A stretch of 64,000 bases of DNA from assembly GCA_016710135.1 (NCBI GenBank), contig JADJLM010000001.1, positions 744,001 to 808,000 on the forward strand, read 5' to 3'. The notes below the pieces were generated by a model. It was not told where the DNA came from. It did not search any database and worked only from the letters and a program-made list of their open reading frames with translations. Every line of letters begins with the position of its first letter. Positions within the stretch are counted from its first letter, which is position 1. Shown one piece after another: positions 1 to 9,366 of this stretch. The translations under genes and the position numbers were made by a program. The stretch comes from Nitrosomonas sp. (GTDB lineage: Bacteria > Pseudomonadota > Gammaproteobacteria > Burkholderiales > Nitrosomonadaceae).

Positions 1-1071
1 GACTAAAGAAGCACATAAAGTCGAGGCTGCTGATGCATTGCGAGAATCTGAGCGCGCAATCAGTGAAATCAATACTGTACTCGTGAAGCTTACGAAGCAA
101 CAAACTGATGCAAATAAACGCTTAAATGAGCTTATGCACCAAACTCGTCAACTTGAAGAAGAGCTTAATCAACAAGCGGATCAGCTTAGTTCTTTACTGT
201 ATCACCAATATATTAATAATCGACCCAGCAACTTCTATTTATTATTGAACCTACAAGATCCGAATCATATCGCTCGGAACCTTTATTACTACCGGTACTT
301 AAAGCAAGCTCGTGTTGAAAGTATCGAACATTTGCAGCAGTATCTTCGTGATATCGAAACATTGAAGGGTGAGAGTCAAACTAAGCATGATGAAATTACT
401 AAAATTCAAGCGGAGCAAATTCAACAAAAGAAAGTTTTAGATCAAGAGAAAGCCAAACGCGCGACGATTTTAGCAAACCTCTCTGAAAAATTATGCTGCA
501 GCAGCGTGAATTAAGTAAGCTTAAAGATGATGAGCAACGCCTTACTAAGCTTGTTGAACAAATTAATCAATTACTTTCTTCTAAAACGAAGCGCGATAAC
601 GATACAGCGAGAGCTCCAGCAAATGTTCCTTTATTGAATAACAAAACTCCCGATTCAACTGTGAGTGGTTATAACTTTGCTTCCCTAAGAGGTAAGTTAC
701 GCTTACCAGTTCGGGGGGAACTTGTCAATCGGTTTGACAGTCCACGTCAGGAAGGGGGAATTAAATGGCGAGGCTTATTTATTCGTTCTAAAAATGGCAA
801 TGAAGTAAAGGCGGTCGCAGGCGGTCAAGTAGTATTTGCTGATTGGTTAAGAGGGTTTGGCAATTTAATGATTGTTGATCATGGTAGTAGCTACATGAGT
901 TTATATGGTTATAATGAAGCGATTTATAAACGGGTTGGTGATAAAGTACAAGGTGGGGATACCATTGCAATTGTAGGGAACAGCGGTGGATCGAGTGAAT
1001 CAGGTTTATACTTTGAATTACGACATCAGGGTAAACCGTTTGATCCGCTGACTTGGGTCAAAATAGAATGA
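1..1071 (+). pseudogene. envC: Murein hydrolase activator EnvC-like, M23 peptidase domain (5' partial, frame broken)
   Basis: EnvC-type proteins sit in the periplasm and activate amidases that split septal peptidoglycan; many carry a degenerate LytM/M23 domain. The reading frame enters from outside the window (codons start at base 2). It encodes a long Glu/Gln/Lys coiled coil up to about 600, then an M23 domain at about 690-1060 with the LPVRGELVNRF start and a V(V)FADWLRGFGNLMIVDHG core, ending in a SGLYFELRHQG-like motif. The frame breaks at the A5 run 486-490: one extra A would join the coiled coil directly to the MLQQRELSKLKDDEQRL segment. ctpA follows 39 bases downstream, the usual partner order. 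The family call is strong. Whether the break is real or a sequencing error is unresolved. Confidence 0.85.
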
Positions 1072-1110
1072 ATTTGAGATTAATGATTATAGTCGATAGG
1101 TGAGGAAGTA

Positions 1111-2589
1111 ATGCATAAGCTTGTTAATAAAGTTAGCTTGGTTTTATTGGGTATTATCGCGGGGGTAATGATCAGCCTTAATTTTTCTGCAATCGCTGAT
1201 AAAACCCTAAAAGACGAGCTTCCGGCTCTTCCAATCGAAGAATTACGAGCATTTACTCAAGTTTTTGGTCGCATCAAGAGCGATTATGTTGAGCAGGTAG
1301 ATGATAAAAAATTGATTACTGAAGCGATTAATGGAATGCTCGTTGGACTGGATCCTCATTCTGCATATCTCGATAGTGAAGAATATAAAGAATTACAAAT
1401 TGGTACTCAGGGCGAATTCGGGGGACTCGGTATTCAAGTGACGATGGAAGATGGTCTGGTTAAAGTGATCTCACCAATTGAAGATACGCCTGCATTTCGA
1501 GCAGGCATTAAAACAGGTGATTTAATTATTAAACTGGATGATACCGCCGTAAAAGGAATGACACTAAATGAAGCAATTAAGCGAATGCGCGGTAAGCCAG
1601 ATACCTCTATCACTATTACGATTGCTCGGGAAGGTGAAATTGAACCTTTGGTTTTTACATTAGTTCGAGCCGTCATTAAAATTGAAAGTGTTCAATCAAA
1701 ATTAGTGGAGCCTGGCTATGGGTATTTGAGAATTACCCAATTCCAAGAACAAACAGGTGAGAATTTAGCGAAAGCAATTGATAAATTGTTTAAAGATAGC
1801 AAAATTCCGATGAAAGGGCTTGTTCTTGACTTACGCAATGACCCCGGTGGTCTATTAAATAGTGCAGTTGCAGTTTCAGCTGCTTTCCTGCCGGCCAACG
1901 CGTTGGTAGTCTATACTGAAGGACGTACTATGGATGCGAAAATGCGCCTATTAGCAAATCCTGAGTATTATTTGCGGGGACCTGGTAAAGATTATTTATT
2001 AGGATTACCGGAGGCAGTTAAAACGGTACCCATGGTGACCTTAGTGAATGGAGGTTCTGCCTCTGCTTCTGAAATTGTTGCAGGCGCATTGCAAGATCAC
2101 AAGCGTTCCGTTGTTATGGGAACACAAACTTTTGGTAAAGGCTCTGTACAAACGATTCTACCGTTGGGTAACAATACTGCGATCAAATTAACGACGGCAC
2201 GTTACTATACGCCGAATGGACAATCGATTCAGGCCAAAGGCATTACACCGGATATCGTCGATGAATCAGAAGAAAGCTCACGTCAACTCCGTGAATCAGA
2301 TCTAAGTCGTCATTTGCGCGGTAAAAAGGGCGAAAGCAGCGATGACACAAATAGTGGAGAAACTAAAAAGCAAAACGAAGCAGCTGATAGTAAAACAAAG
2401 TCAAAAAAATCTACCGATACTGCTAAGAAAAAAAAGACACCTGCTGAATTTGGATCAAACGATGATGCTTTGCTCACTAAAGCGATTACTTATCTGAAAA
2501 ATAGTAATGGAAGTAGCAAACGAAAAATACTAAAACAGCTAAATCAGCTAGTTAATTGGGAAAAAAGCTATTCGTTCAGAGCTGACTGA
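1111..2589 (+). CDS. ctpA: Carboxy-terminal processing protease (S41 family, PDZ domain)
   Basis: Periplasmic serine protease that trims or degrades C-terminal tails of envelope proteins. The 492-residue product has an N-terminal signal/anchor (residues about 5-30), an S41 N-terminal region with the LVGLDPHSAYL motif, a PDZ domain at about 95-180 (GGLGIQVTMEDG to GDLIIKLDD), and the protease core with the catalytic serine in GGSASASEIVAGALQD and the lysine in TFGKGSVQT. The C-terminal 100 residues are a Lys/Ser-rich linker. The ATG has a good GAGGAAG ribosome site. It follows envC and precedes the thiF-type gene, a common betaproteobacterial order. The frame is intact and the length normal. 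Confidence 0.93.
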   Translation: MHKLVNKVSLVLLGIIAGVMISLNFSAIADKTLKDELPALPIEELRAFTQVFGRIKSDYVEQVDDKKLITEAINGMLVGLDPHSAYLDSEEYKELQIGTQGEFGGLGIQVTMEDGLVKVISPIEDTPAFRAGIKTGDLIIKLDDTAVKGMTLNEAIKRMRGKPDTSITITIAREGEIEPLVFTLVRAVIKIESVQSKLVEPGYGYLRITQFQEQTGENLAKAIDKLFKDSKIPMKGLVLDLRNDPGGLLNSAVAVSAAFLPANALVVYTEGRTMDAKMRLLANPEYYLRGPGKDYLLGLPEAVKTVPMVTLVNGGSASASEIVAGALQDHKRSVVMGTQTFGKGSVQTILPLGNNTAIKLTTARYYTPNGQSIQAKGITPDIVDESEESSRQLRESDLSRHLRGKKGESSDDTNSGETKKQNEAADSKTKSKKSTDTAKKKKTPAEFGSNDDALLTKAITYLKNSNGSSKRKILKQLNQLVNWEKSYSFRAD

Positions 2590-2614
2590 AAATTTAATTA
2601 AGAAGGATACTTGA

Positions 2615-3364
2615 TTGAATGACGACCAGCTGCTTCGTTACAGCCGGCATATCTTACTTCCTCAGATCGATATTAACGGGCAAGAAAAACTTAGTAAATC
2701 GTGTGTACTTATTGTAGGGCTGGGCGGATTAGGTTGCCCAGCAGCACTTTATCTTGCAGCAAGTGGAATCGGTAGGCTTATTATCTGCGATTCTGATCAG
2801 GTTGATCTAACAAATCTCCAGAGGCAGATACTTCATACGACGCAATCGATTGGGCTATCCAAGACAAGCTCTGCTGAGCGAGCGCTCAATCAAATCAACC
2901 CGACTATTGAAATAGTCCCTCTCGCGGAACGAATTACCGAACATGTGATACAAGCGCATATTACTCAAGTAGATGCCATCATCGATGCAAGTGATAACTT
3001 CACTACGCGCAATTTCATCAATCAAATATGTTATCACTATAAGAAACCGTTGATATCGGGCGCTGTTATTCGATTTGAAGCGCAGGTAACGGTTTTTGAT
3101 CATCGCAAGCAGCAAAGCCCTTGTTATCAGTGTCTATTTCCTAAGCAGAGTAATGACAGTGATGAAAATTGTGCTGTAATGGGCGTTTTTGCGCCGCTAG
3201 CTGGCGTAGTAGGAAGTATTCAAGCAGCTGAAACCATCAAAGTACTGCTTGAGATCGGTGAAACTCTTTCAGGTCGTTTATTGCTGCTCGATGGCTTAAC
3301 GATGCAGTTAAGAATCGTTAAAATTAATAAAGATCCAGAATGCAGTGTTTGTGCCCCGAGTTAA
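2615..3364 (+). CDS. moeB: HesA/MoeB/ThiF family sulfur-carrier adenylyltransferase
   Basis: E1-like enzyme that adenylates the C-terminal Gly-Gly of a small sulfur carrier (MoaD or ThiS) for molybdopterin or thiamine synthesis. At 249 residues it has the ATP-binding GLGGLGCPAALYLAASGIG loop at about residue 30, the DxxNLQRQ motif, the CYQCLFP and CSVCAPS zinc cysteine pairs, and the active-site Cys in the NCAVMGVFAPLAGV region. The start is TTG at 2615, set by AGAAGGA at 2601-2607; a nearby ATG at 2619 is out of frame. No moaD or thiS lies beside it, so MoeB versus ThiF cannot be settled here. Confidence 0.85.
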   Translation: MNDDQLLRYSRHILLPQIDINGQEKLSKSCVLIVGLGGLGCPAALYLAASGIGRLIICDSDQVDLTNLQRQILHTTQSIGLSKTSSAERALNQINPTIEIVPLAERITEHVIQAHITQVDAIIDASDNFTTRNFINQICYHYKKPLISGAVIRFEAQVTVFDHRKQQSPCYQCLFPKQSNDSDENCAVMGVFAPLAGVVGSIQAAETIKVLLEIGETLSGRLLLLDGLTMQLRIVKINKDPECSVCAPS

Positions 3365-3522
3365 GCGAAAATAGACCTTAACTGAAGGAGAAATAGCGCT
3401 AGAGGTATACGATACTTAATAATGAAGAAGCATTTCGGAAGAATGGGAAGTTGGCGCCAGAGTAAGAAAGAATCGGAAGTTTGAATTAGTTGTACTAGCT
3501 CAGATCAGATCGAACTAATACA

Positions 3523-4652
3523 GTTACCGAATTGATTGGATGTCTGTCAGATTAGATTTGGTTCAGATTTTTGCTGTTCCAAATCGTTTTCCCACTGAGC
3601 AAAGTCTCCATAGGAGTTTTTCCATTGCAGATTTTTCCCTGATGAGTTCTTTCATTATTATAATAATCGATCCAGCTGTCTAGGTCCTTTTGCAGTGACT
3701 CCAAATCGTGATACAGCTTCTTGCGGAAAGTCACTTGATAGAATTCCTGTAAGATGGTTTTATGGAATCGCTCACAGATACCGTTGGTCTGGGGTGACAT
3801 GGCTTTTGTTTTGGTATGGTCGATATCATTGATTGCCAGGTATAGCTGGTAATCATGCTGTTCAACCCGCCCGCAATACTCTGTACCTCTGTCCGTTAAT
3901 ATTCGCAACATGGGTAAACCCTGTGTCGCATAGAATGGCAGCACCTTGTCATTTAGGATATCGGCTGCAGTAATTGATGTTTTGGCCGTATAGAGCTTGC
4001 AATGCACTACCTTGGAGTAAGTATCAATAAAAGTTTGCTGATAAATACGACCAACACCTTTTAGATTTCCCACATAGAAGGTGTCCTGTGCGCCCAAATA
4101 ACCAGGGTGCATCGTTTCTATTTCACCGCTGGCAATATCATCCTGTTTCTTTTTCTCCAATGCTGCGATTTGTGCATCATTCAAAATGATGCCTTCACTG
4201 GCGATCTTGGTTTCCAGTGCAGCAAGGCGATCTTTGAAGTTTGCTAGCTGGTGGCGTAACCAGATCGAGCGCACACCACTACCTGATACATAAATACCGC
4301 TTTTGCGTAATTCGTTGCTGGTTCGATGCTGGCCATGTGCCGGATACTCTACTGCATAGGCTACCACCGCCTGCTCAGTGGCTTCATCCACCCGATTCTT
4401 AAAGTTAGCAACACGACGATCCTGATTGATCAATGCTTCCAGACCGTTTGTCTCAACTAATTCCTGATAGCGATAAAATGTATCTCTCGAAACTCCCATT
4501 ATCTTGCAGGCTTTTGAGATATTCTGAAGTTCTTCGGCAAGATTGAGCAATCCTGCTTTATGTTTAATGATTGGATTGTTAGTATGCAACATGAGCGTTA
4601 CCTCCATTTATGTCTGATTTTAAATTTCAACACCCATATCAAACTCGGTAAC
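3523..4652. mobile_element. IS481-like insertion sequence with imperfect terminal inverted repeats
   Basis: A single transposase gene (minus strand) is bracketed by imperfect inverted repeats. The left end, from 3523, reads gttaccgaattgattggatg; the right end, read on the minus strand from 4652, starts gttaccgagtttgatatggg. This gives an element of about 1.13 kb. No exact target duplication abuts these ends. A short direct repeat (agatc.aactaatac) lies at about 3507-3521 and again at about 4682-4696, roughly 30 bases outside the right repeat, so either the right boundary or this repeat is misread. The element separates the moeB-type gene from the CPBP protease gene. Confidence 0.7.
3552..4592 (-). 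CDS. IS481-family-like DDE transposase
   Basis: Cut-and-paste/copy transposase of the DDE (RNase H-fold) type. It has an N-terminal helix-turn-helix (ISKACKIMGVSRDTFYRYQEL), a middle insertion rich in Lys/Glu, and an rve integrase core with candidate catalytic acids in AQDTFYVG, LTDRGTEY and NGICERFHKT. The C-terminal YNNERTHQG motif is typical of IS481/IS3-like enzymes. I chose the ATG at 4592 because GGAGG lies eight bases before it; the ATG at 4607 would place that ribosome site inside the gene. The frame is intact, about 346 residues, so the element may be active. It is the only mobile gene seen in the window. Confidence 0.88.
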   Translation of the reverse strand: MLHTNNPIIKHKAGLLNLAEELQNISKACKIMGVSRDTFYRYQELVETNGLEALINQDRRVANFKNRVDEATEQAVVAYAVEYPAHGQHRTSNELRKSGIYVSGSGVRSIWLRHQLANFKDRLAALETKIASEGIILNDAQIAALEKKKQDDIASGEIETMHPGYLGAQDTFYVGNLKGVGRIYQQTFIDTYSKVVHCKLYTAKTSITAADILNDKVLPFYATQGLPMLRILTDRGTEYCGRVEQHDYQLYLAINDIDHTKTKAMSPQTNGICERFHKTILQEFYQVTFRKKLYHDLESLQKDLDSWIDYYNNERTHQGKICNGKTPMETLLSGKTIWNSKNLNQI

Positions 4653-4810
4653 GCTCTCGATTTCAAGCCCTTTGTACGATTAGATCTAAACTAATACAAA
4701 TTAGTGCAAATGAAATCCACGTGATTGATCTTTTACGGGGCTTTCTTGATTAAATCAAAATGATTAAACTATCTGTTAGTTAAAGATAGTTATTTACTTT
4801 TAAGCTTAAG

Positions 4811-5608
4811 GTGTACAAATTTGATTTAACCCCAAAAATTCAAAATATTCTAAAACTTGTACCACAACCGAGGAAGAAGTCTGGTTTTAAAGTTGCGTTG
4901 ATCTGTATTGCCGTTGCTTTGATTTTGACACTGAATCGTTATCTTGGCGATTATCGTTTTATCTTAACGTTGCTGCACAGTTTAGAATTAAATGAGCTTA
5001 ATGTGATATTTAGCTCATTAATGCTTGAGCATGCCAACGCTCAATTGCATCAGTTATTGTATTGGGCTGCTTCCATTATTTTATTTTATTTCATTCTTCC
5101 TATTCTCTTGATCGTGTTTATCTTAAAAGAGCGACTAGCAGAATACGGATTTGCAATTCATTTTAACTGGGATAGCTACAAGCCTTATTTGCTTATGCTG
5201 ATCATCATGGTACCCATCATCGGCTATTTCTCAGGAACCCAAAGCTTTATGGCGGGTTATCCATTCTATACGGTTGAACGCACTGAGCAGTTGTATCCTA
5301 ATTTTGTTATGTGGCAGTTTTTCTACTTTCTACAATTTATCGCACTTGAGTTTTTGTTCCGAGGTTTCTTATTACATGGAACTAAAGGGAAATTCGGTTT
5401 TTATGCCATCTTTGTGATGATGATTCCTTATTGCATGATTCACTTTGGTAAACCGCTGGCTGAAACAATCGGAGCGATTGTGGCCGGTATTGTGCTTGGT
5501 ATCATGAGTTTGAAAACCAAAAGTATCTGGCCTGGCGTAATGCTTCATTATGGAGTTGCCATTATGATGGATTTATCAGTTTTATACCGAAAAGGGATGC
5601 TGTTCTAG
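4811..5608 (+). CDS. CPBP family intramembrane metalloprotease (CAAX/bacteriocin-processing type)
   Basis: Integral-membrane protease family (Abi/CPBP) related to eukaryotic Rce1; bacterial substrates are mostly unknown. The 265-residue protein has about seven hydrophobic segments. The ExxxR motif lies in ALEFLFRGFLL (about residue 180), followed by the histidine motifs YCMIHFGKP and GVMLHYG, which together would bind zinc. The start taken is GTG at 4811; no strong ribosome site is visible, so it may be off by a few codons. It stands alone between the insertion sequence and the flagellar operon, so context gives no clue to its target. Confidence 0.8.
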   Translation: MYKFDLTPKIQNILKLVPQPRKKSGFKVALICIAVALILTLNRYLGDYRFILTLLHSLELNELNVIFSSLMLEHANAQLHQLLYWAASIILFYFILPILLIVFILKERLAEYGFAIHFNWDSYKPYLLMLIIMVPIIGYFSGTQSFMAGYPFYTVERTEQLYPNFVMWQFFYFLQFIALEFLFRGFLLHGTKGKFGFYAIFVMMIPYCMIHFGKPLAETIGAIVAGIVLGIMSLKTKSIWPGVMLHYGVAIMMDLSVLYRKGMLF

Positions 5609-5806
5609 GAATAATTTGCGCATCAATTGCGCTATTGTCGTTAAAAATTATTTTGTTTCAACAGATTTTCCTGCCTACCTAGCGTATTTGTCGTGAATTA
5701 ATCAGCAGAATTAAAAAAGGCCTGGGATTAGAGTACTGTTCTGCACATCGTTTTTCTTCCTATTCACACATAATTTATAAAAATTTTTGCATAGAAAGGA
5801 GGAAAA

Positions 5807-6310
5807 ATGAGCGCGAACGCTGAAGCCGGAAGTCCTGCAAAAGAAAGTACAGGCGGTAAGAAAAAAATGGTATTACTTATCTTGGTTGCAATTTTATCCA
5901 TTGGTGCTGGAGTAGGTGGTACTTGGTATTTTATGCAAAGCCAGCAAGGTGAAGAAGATGAAGAGCCCAAGAAGAAAAAGAAGAAAAAACCAATCGAGTT
6001 TATAAAATTTGAGCCTTTCACAGTTAATCTTCATCCAGAAGAAGACGGTGAACGCCATTATCTTCAAGTAGAAATATCTCTGAAAGTCGATCAAACGGAA
6101 GTGGTAGGCATCATTAAAGAAAAAATGCCAGAAATTCGGAATAAAATCCTACTGTTACTTTCAAGTAAACGTGCTTCAGAAATTTTTAATCTTGAAGGAA
6201 AACAACAGTTGGGTAAATCCATCGTAGAAGAAATTCAATTGATTGTGGGGGATGAAGATCTTAGTGAAGATGTAAAAGAAGCCTTGTTCATTTCATTTAT
6301 TATTCAGTAA
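5807..6310 (+). CDS. fliL: Flagellar basal body-associated protein FliL
   Basis: Single-pass inner-membrane protein that surrounds the stator at the flagellar motor and supports torque. At 167 residues it has a short cytoplasmic N-terminus, one membrane helix (MVLLILVAILSIGAGVGGTW, about residues 24-43), a highly charged EEDEEPKKKKKKK linker and the periplasmic FliL domain ending in the typical LFISFIIQ. The ATG is preceded by a strong AAAGGAGG. It is the first gene of the fliLMNOPQR run, with fliM 13 bases downstream, so the promoter should lie in 5609-5806, where I saw no clear sigma-28 site. Confidence 0.93.
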   Translation: MSANAEAGSPAKESTGGKKKMVLLILVAILSIGAGVGGTWYFMQSQQGEEDEEPKKKKKKKPIEFIKFEPFTVNLHPEEDGERHYLQVEISLKVDQTEVVGIIKEKMPEIRNKILLLLSSKRASEIFNLEGKQQLGKSIVEEIQLIVGDEDLSEDVKEALFISFIIQ

Positions 6311-6323
6311 TCAATATTAACCT

Positions 6324-7328
6324 ATGGCTGAGAATTTCCTTTCTCAAGATGAAGTTGATGCATTACTGAACCAAGCTGGTATCGGTGATGATAAGCCGGA
6401 GGAAGCAAGTGCGACTTCGAGAGAGCCTGCAGCGTCAGAGAGTATTCGTCCTTATAATATGGCGACCCAAGAACGTATTGTTCGCGGACGCATGCCGACT
6501 TACGAAATTATTAATGCGCGATTTGCGAGATTCTTACAAATTGGGCTTTACAACTTCATGCATCGGACAGCCGATATTTCGCCGGGGTCGATGAAAACTG
6601 TCAAATATAGTGAATTTATCAGATCGCTGGTTGTACCGTCTAATATGAATTTGGTTAGTATGAAGCCACTGCGCGGGACAGCCTTAATTGTATTTGATCC
6701 CAAGATCATTTTCTTGATTATTGATAATTTATTTGGTGGAGATGGCCGTTTTCATTGGCGAGTCGAAGGTAGGGAATTTACGCTTACCGAGCAACGTATT
6801 ATTTCACGATTACTCGAAGTTGTTTATGACGACTATCAAAAAGCATGGAAATCGGTATATCCCATTACTGTTGAGCAAATACGCACAGAAATGAATCCCC
6901 AGTTTGCGAGCATTGCCACGTCAGGTGAGATTGTGATCGCAACCACATTCACGGTTGATATTGGCGGGACAGGAGGTGAGTTTCATACGTGTATTCCTTA
7001 TACCATGCTTGAGCCCATACGCGATACGCTTAGTAGCACTTTACAAGGCGATCAATTAGAGCTTGATAAACGTTGGGTCAGATCATTAACAAAACAAGTA
7101 CAAGGCGCTGAAGTAGAGCTAATAGCGAATATTGGCCACGCAAAGATTACCCTGAATCAGATTCTGAATATGCAAGAGGGAGATGTTGTTGCATTGGATA
7201 TTCCCGACACTGTTACTGCTTTCGTCGATGGCGTGCCATTACTGGAATGTCAATATGGCGTTCTTAATGGGCAATATGCATTGAAAGTTAAATCGATTCT
7301 TTCCCATTCTGAAAATTCTACGGAGTAA
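6324..7328 (+). CDS. fliM: Flagellar motor switch protein FliM
   Basis: Middle ring protein of the C-ring that binds phosphorylated CheY and reverses rotor direction. The N-terminal peptide MAENFLSQDEVDALLNQAG is the classic CheY-P binding segment. It is followed by the CheC-like domain (about 45-230) with MPTYEIINARFARFLQ and NLFGGDGRFHWRVEGREFT, and by a C-terminal SpoA domain (about 255-325). Length (334) is normal. Only three bases separate it from fliN, implying translational coupling. Confidence 0.95.
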   Translation: MAENFLSQDEVDALLNQAGIGDDKPEEASATSREPAASESIRPYNMATQERIVRGRMPTYEIINARFARFLQIGLYNFMHRTADISPGSMKTVKYSEFIRSLVVPSNMNLVSMKPLRGTALIVFDPKIIFLIIDNLFGGDGRFHWRVEGREFTLTEQRIISRLLEVVYDDYQKAWKSVYPITVEQIRTEMNPQFASIATSGEIVIATTFTVDIGGTGGEFHTCIPYTMLEPIRDTLSSTLQGDQLELDKRWVRSLTKQVQGAEVELIANIGHAKITLNQILNMQEGDVVALDIPDTVTAFVDGVPLLECQYGVLNGQYALKVKSILSHSENSTE

Positions 7329-7331
7329 GCT

Positions 7332-7790
7332 ATGAGTGAAGCCGAACAAACAGAGAATCCAATAGCAGCAGATGATTGGGCACAAGCCATGGATGAGCAA
7401 GCGTCCACAGCCACTGAGTCTGCTGCGGCTCCTGAGAGTAATCACCAATCGGTTACAAGCGATGCGCTGGCAGCATCAACACCCGTTTTTGAGCAATTCT
7501 CAAAAGATAATGTGATAAATAATGCCAAGAATGATATTGATATTATTCTTGATATACCGGTTCAATTAACGGTTGAGCTGGGACGAACACGAATTGCAAT
7601 TCGGAATCTATTACAACTAGCACAAGGCTCAATTGTTGAGTTAGATGGAATGGCAGGTGAACCAATGGATGTTTTGGTGAATGGATGCCTGATTGCGCAG
7701 GGTGAAATTGTAGTTGTCAATGAAAAATTTGGAATTCGCTTAACAGATATTATTACTCCAAGCGAACGGATACGGAAGCTTAATCGATAA
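7332..7790 (+). CDS. fliN: Flagellar motor switch protein FliN
   Basis: C-ring base protein that forms the lower rotor ring with FliM and docks FliH during export. The 152-residue product has an acidic, Ala-rich N-terminal extension of about 70 residues with no clear fold and a SpoA domain at about 75-150 (DIILDIPVQLTVELGRTRIAIRNLLQL, ending FGIRLTDIITPSERIRKL). Its stop overlaps the fliO start by one base (taATG). The family match is clear. Confidence 0.95.
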   Translation: MSEAEQTENPIAADDWAQAMDEQASTATESAAAPESNHQSVTSDALAASTPVFEQFSKDNVINNAKNDIDIILDIPVQLTVELGRTRIAIRNLLQLAQGSIVELDGMAGEPMDVLVNGCLIAQGEIVVVNEKFGIRLTDIITPSERIRKLNR

Positions 7791-8239
7791 TGCTAAAAAT
7801 TCATTTATTACTGCTATTTATCCTGATGAATTTGCAAGTAACACTGCAAGCGGAAGAAGTTGTTAAACCTGAGATGGCTGCTATGCCATCACTGGTTACG
7901 ACAAGCAGTATGTTACATATGTTTTTGGCGTTATTACTCGTATTGGCTGTGATTGGAGTAATCGCTTGGTTACTTAAGCGGTTTGGAATAGGTCCTGGTA
8001 ATCAGTCCAACTTAATTAAAGTTGTTGCTGCTGCAGCTGTTGGGCAAAGAGAAAGAGTTGTCATTGTTGAAATTGCAAATGCTTGGTTGATTCTGGGTGT
8101 CGCATCCGGGCATATTAATCTTTTGTATCAAATGGAGAAGTCGGTAATCAGCATGGCAAGTGATCAGCCAAATGCTGACGGAGCCAATGATTTTCTCACG
8201 CAGTTACAAAGAAATATTAAGAAGCAACAAGATGAATAA
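7790..8239 (+). CDS. fliO: Flagellar biosynthetic protein FliO
   Basis: Small membrane protein that helps assemble FliP during formation of the export gate. The 149-residue product has an N-terminal signal-like segment, a membrane helix (MFLALLLVLAVIGVIAWLLKRFG, about 44-66) and a cytoplasmic beta domain containing VGQRERVVIVEIANAWLILGVASG, the recognisable FliO core. The sequence is otherwise poorly conserved; position between fliN and fliP supports the call. It overlaps fliN by one base. Confidence 0.9.
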   Translation: MLKIHLLLLFILMNLQVTLQAEEVVKPEMAAMPSLVTTSSMLHMFLALLLVLAVIGVIAWLLKRFGIGPGNQSNLIKVVAAAAVGQRERVVIVEIANAWLILGVASGHINLLYQMEKSVISMASDQPNADGANDFLTQLQRNIKKQQDE

Positions 8240-8247
8240 CCCTACGT

Positions 8248-9048
8248 ATGGTATATAGGCGAAAAGTAATGATGGGTAGAAAACAAGTGTTGTTTTCATG
8301 GAAACAATTGCGATTATTTTTATCGGTATTAATCCTTTGTACGATCGCTCTACCTGTTTTTGCGCAGCAGCCAAATTTTCCAGCATTTACCAGTACACCG
8401 ATTCAGAATGGTGGAACTGCCTATACATTAAGTATTCAGACGCTACTTCTATTTACAACCTTAACATTTATACCCGCACTTATCCTGATGATGTCGAGTT
8501 TTACCCGAATCATCATCGTACTGTCATTGCTACGGCTGGCATTAGGAACCCAATCTTCTCCACCTAATCAAGTATTAATTGGGTTGACGCTATTTCTTAC
8601 ATTTTTTGTGATGTCGCCTGTCATTGATCGTATTTATAACGAAGCGTATCTACCTTTTTCACAAGATAAAATCAATTTGTTTGAAGCGGGCGAGAAAGCG
8701 AGCATACCCCTTAAAGCTTTCATGCTTCGACAAACACGAGAAGCAGATTTGGCATTATTTACTCAAATATCGAATAGTGCGGAGATCGAAAGTCGTGATC
8801 AAGTTCCATTGAAGATTTTGGTTCCGGCTTATATAACGAGTGAGCTTAAAACTGCTTTCCAAATCGGGTTCATTGTTTTTATACCTTTTCTAATCATTGA
8901 TATGGTTGTGGCCAGTGTGTTAATGGCCATGGGGATGATGATGTTATCGCCTATGATCATTTCACTTCCATTTAAATTAATGCTGTTTGTGCTGGTAGAT
9001 GGTTGGCATTTATTGATCGGTTCGCTGACACAAAGTTTTTATACTTAA
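8248..9048 (+). CDS. fliP: Flagellar type III export gate protein FliP
   Basis: Core subunit of the FliPQR export gate in the inner membrane. The 266-residue protein has a cleavable signal (about 15-40), the strongly conserved FIPALILMMSSFTRIIIVLSLLR segment, the PVIDRIYNEAYLPF stretch and the C-terminal DMVVASVLMAMGMMMLSP, LPFKLMLFVLVDGW membrane motifs. Start ATG at 8248 is used, but ATGs at 8269 and 8272 are also plausible. It sits eight bases after fliO and twelve before fliQ. Confidence 0.95.
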   Translation: MVYRRKVMMGRKQVLFSWKQLRLFLSVLILCTIALPVFAQQPNFPAFTSTPIQNGGTAYTLSIQTLLLFTTLTFIPALILMMSSFTRIIIVLSLLRLALGTQSSPPNQVLIGLTLFLTFFVMSPVIDRIYNEAYLPFSQDKINLFEAGEKASIPLKAFMLRQTREADLALFTQISNSAEIESRDQVPLKILVPAYITSELKTAFQIGFIVFIPFLIIDMVVASVLMAMGMMMLSPMIISLPFKLMLFVLVDGWHLLIGSLTQSFYT

Positions 9049-9060
9049 AGGAAATAGGCA

Positions 9061-9333
9061 ATGAGTCCAGAAAGTGCAATTACCATCGGTAGACATGCCC
9101 TAGAGATTACGTTTATGGTCTCTGCGCCCTTATTACTTGCAGCCTTAGTAACGGGTTTGATCGTGAGCATTTTTCAGGCAGCGACGCAAATCAATGAGAT
9201 GACATTATCGTTTATTCCTAAGCTTTTGATTATGTTTGCAGTTATGGTATTAGCGGGACCTTGGATGCTGAGTGTCATGATGGATTACGTGCAAAGGCTG
9301 TATGCTAATATTCCATGGCTGACGACAGGTTAG
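9061..9333 (+). CDS. fliQ: Flagellar export gate protein FliQ
   Basis: Two-helix inner-membrane subunit of the FliPQR gate. The 90-residue length and the motifs MSPESAITIGRHALEITF, the GLIVSIFQAATQINEMTLSFIPK loop between the helices and LAGPWMLSVMMDY are standard for the family. The ATG is preceded by AAAGGAAAT. The frame is intact within a tight operon. Confidence 0.95.
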   Translation: MSPESAITIGRHALEITFMVSAPLLLAALVTGLIVSIFQAATQINEMTLSFIPKLLIMFAVMVLAGPWMLSVMMDYVQRLYANIPWLTTG

Positions 9334-9366
9334 TTGTAGAAGCTATTACGGATACTGATTCATGTC

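Noticed and set aside
486..514. Programmed frameshift in envC
   Set aside because: The A5 run could allow slippage, but the same kind of lesion occurs in nine other genes with no slippery pattern, so a sequence error is simpler.
3491..3530. Direct repeat flanking the insertion sequence as a true target duplication
   Set aside because: The right copy is about 30 bases outside the terminal repeat, so it does not abut the element.
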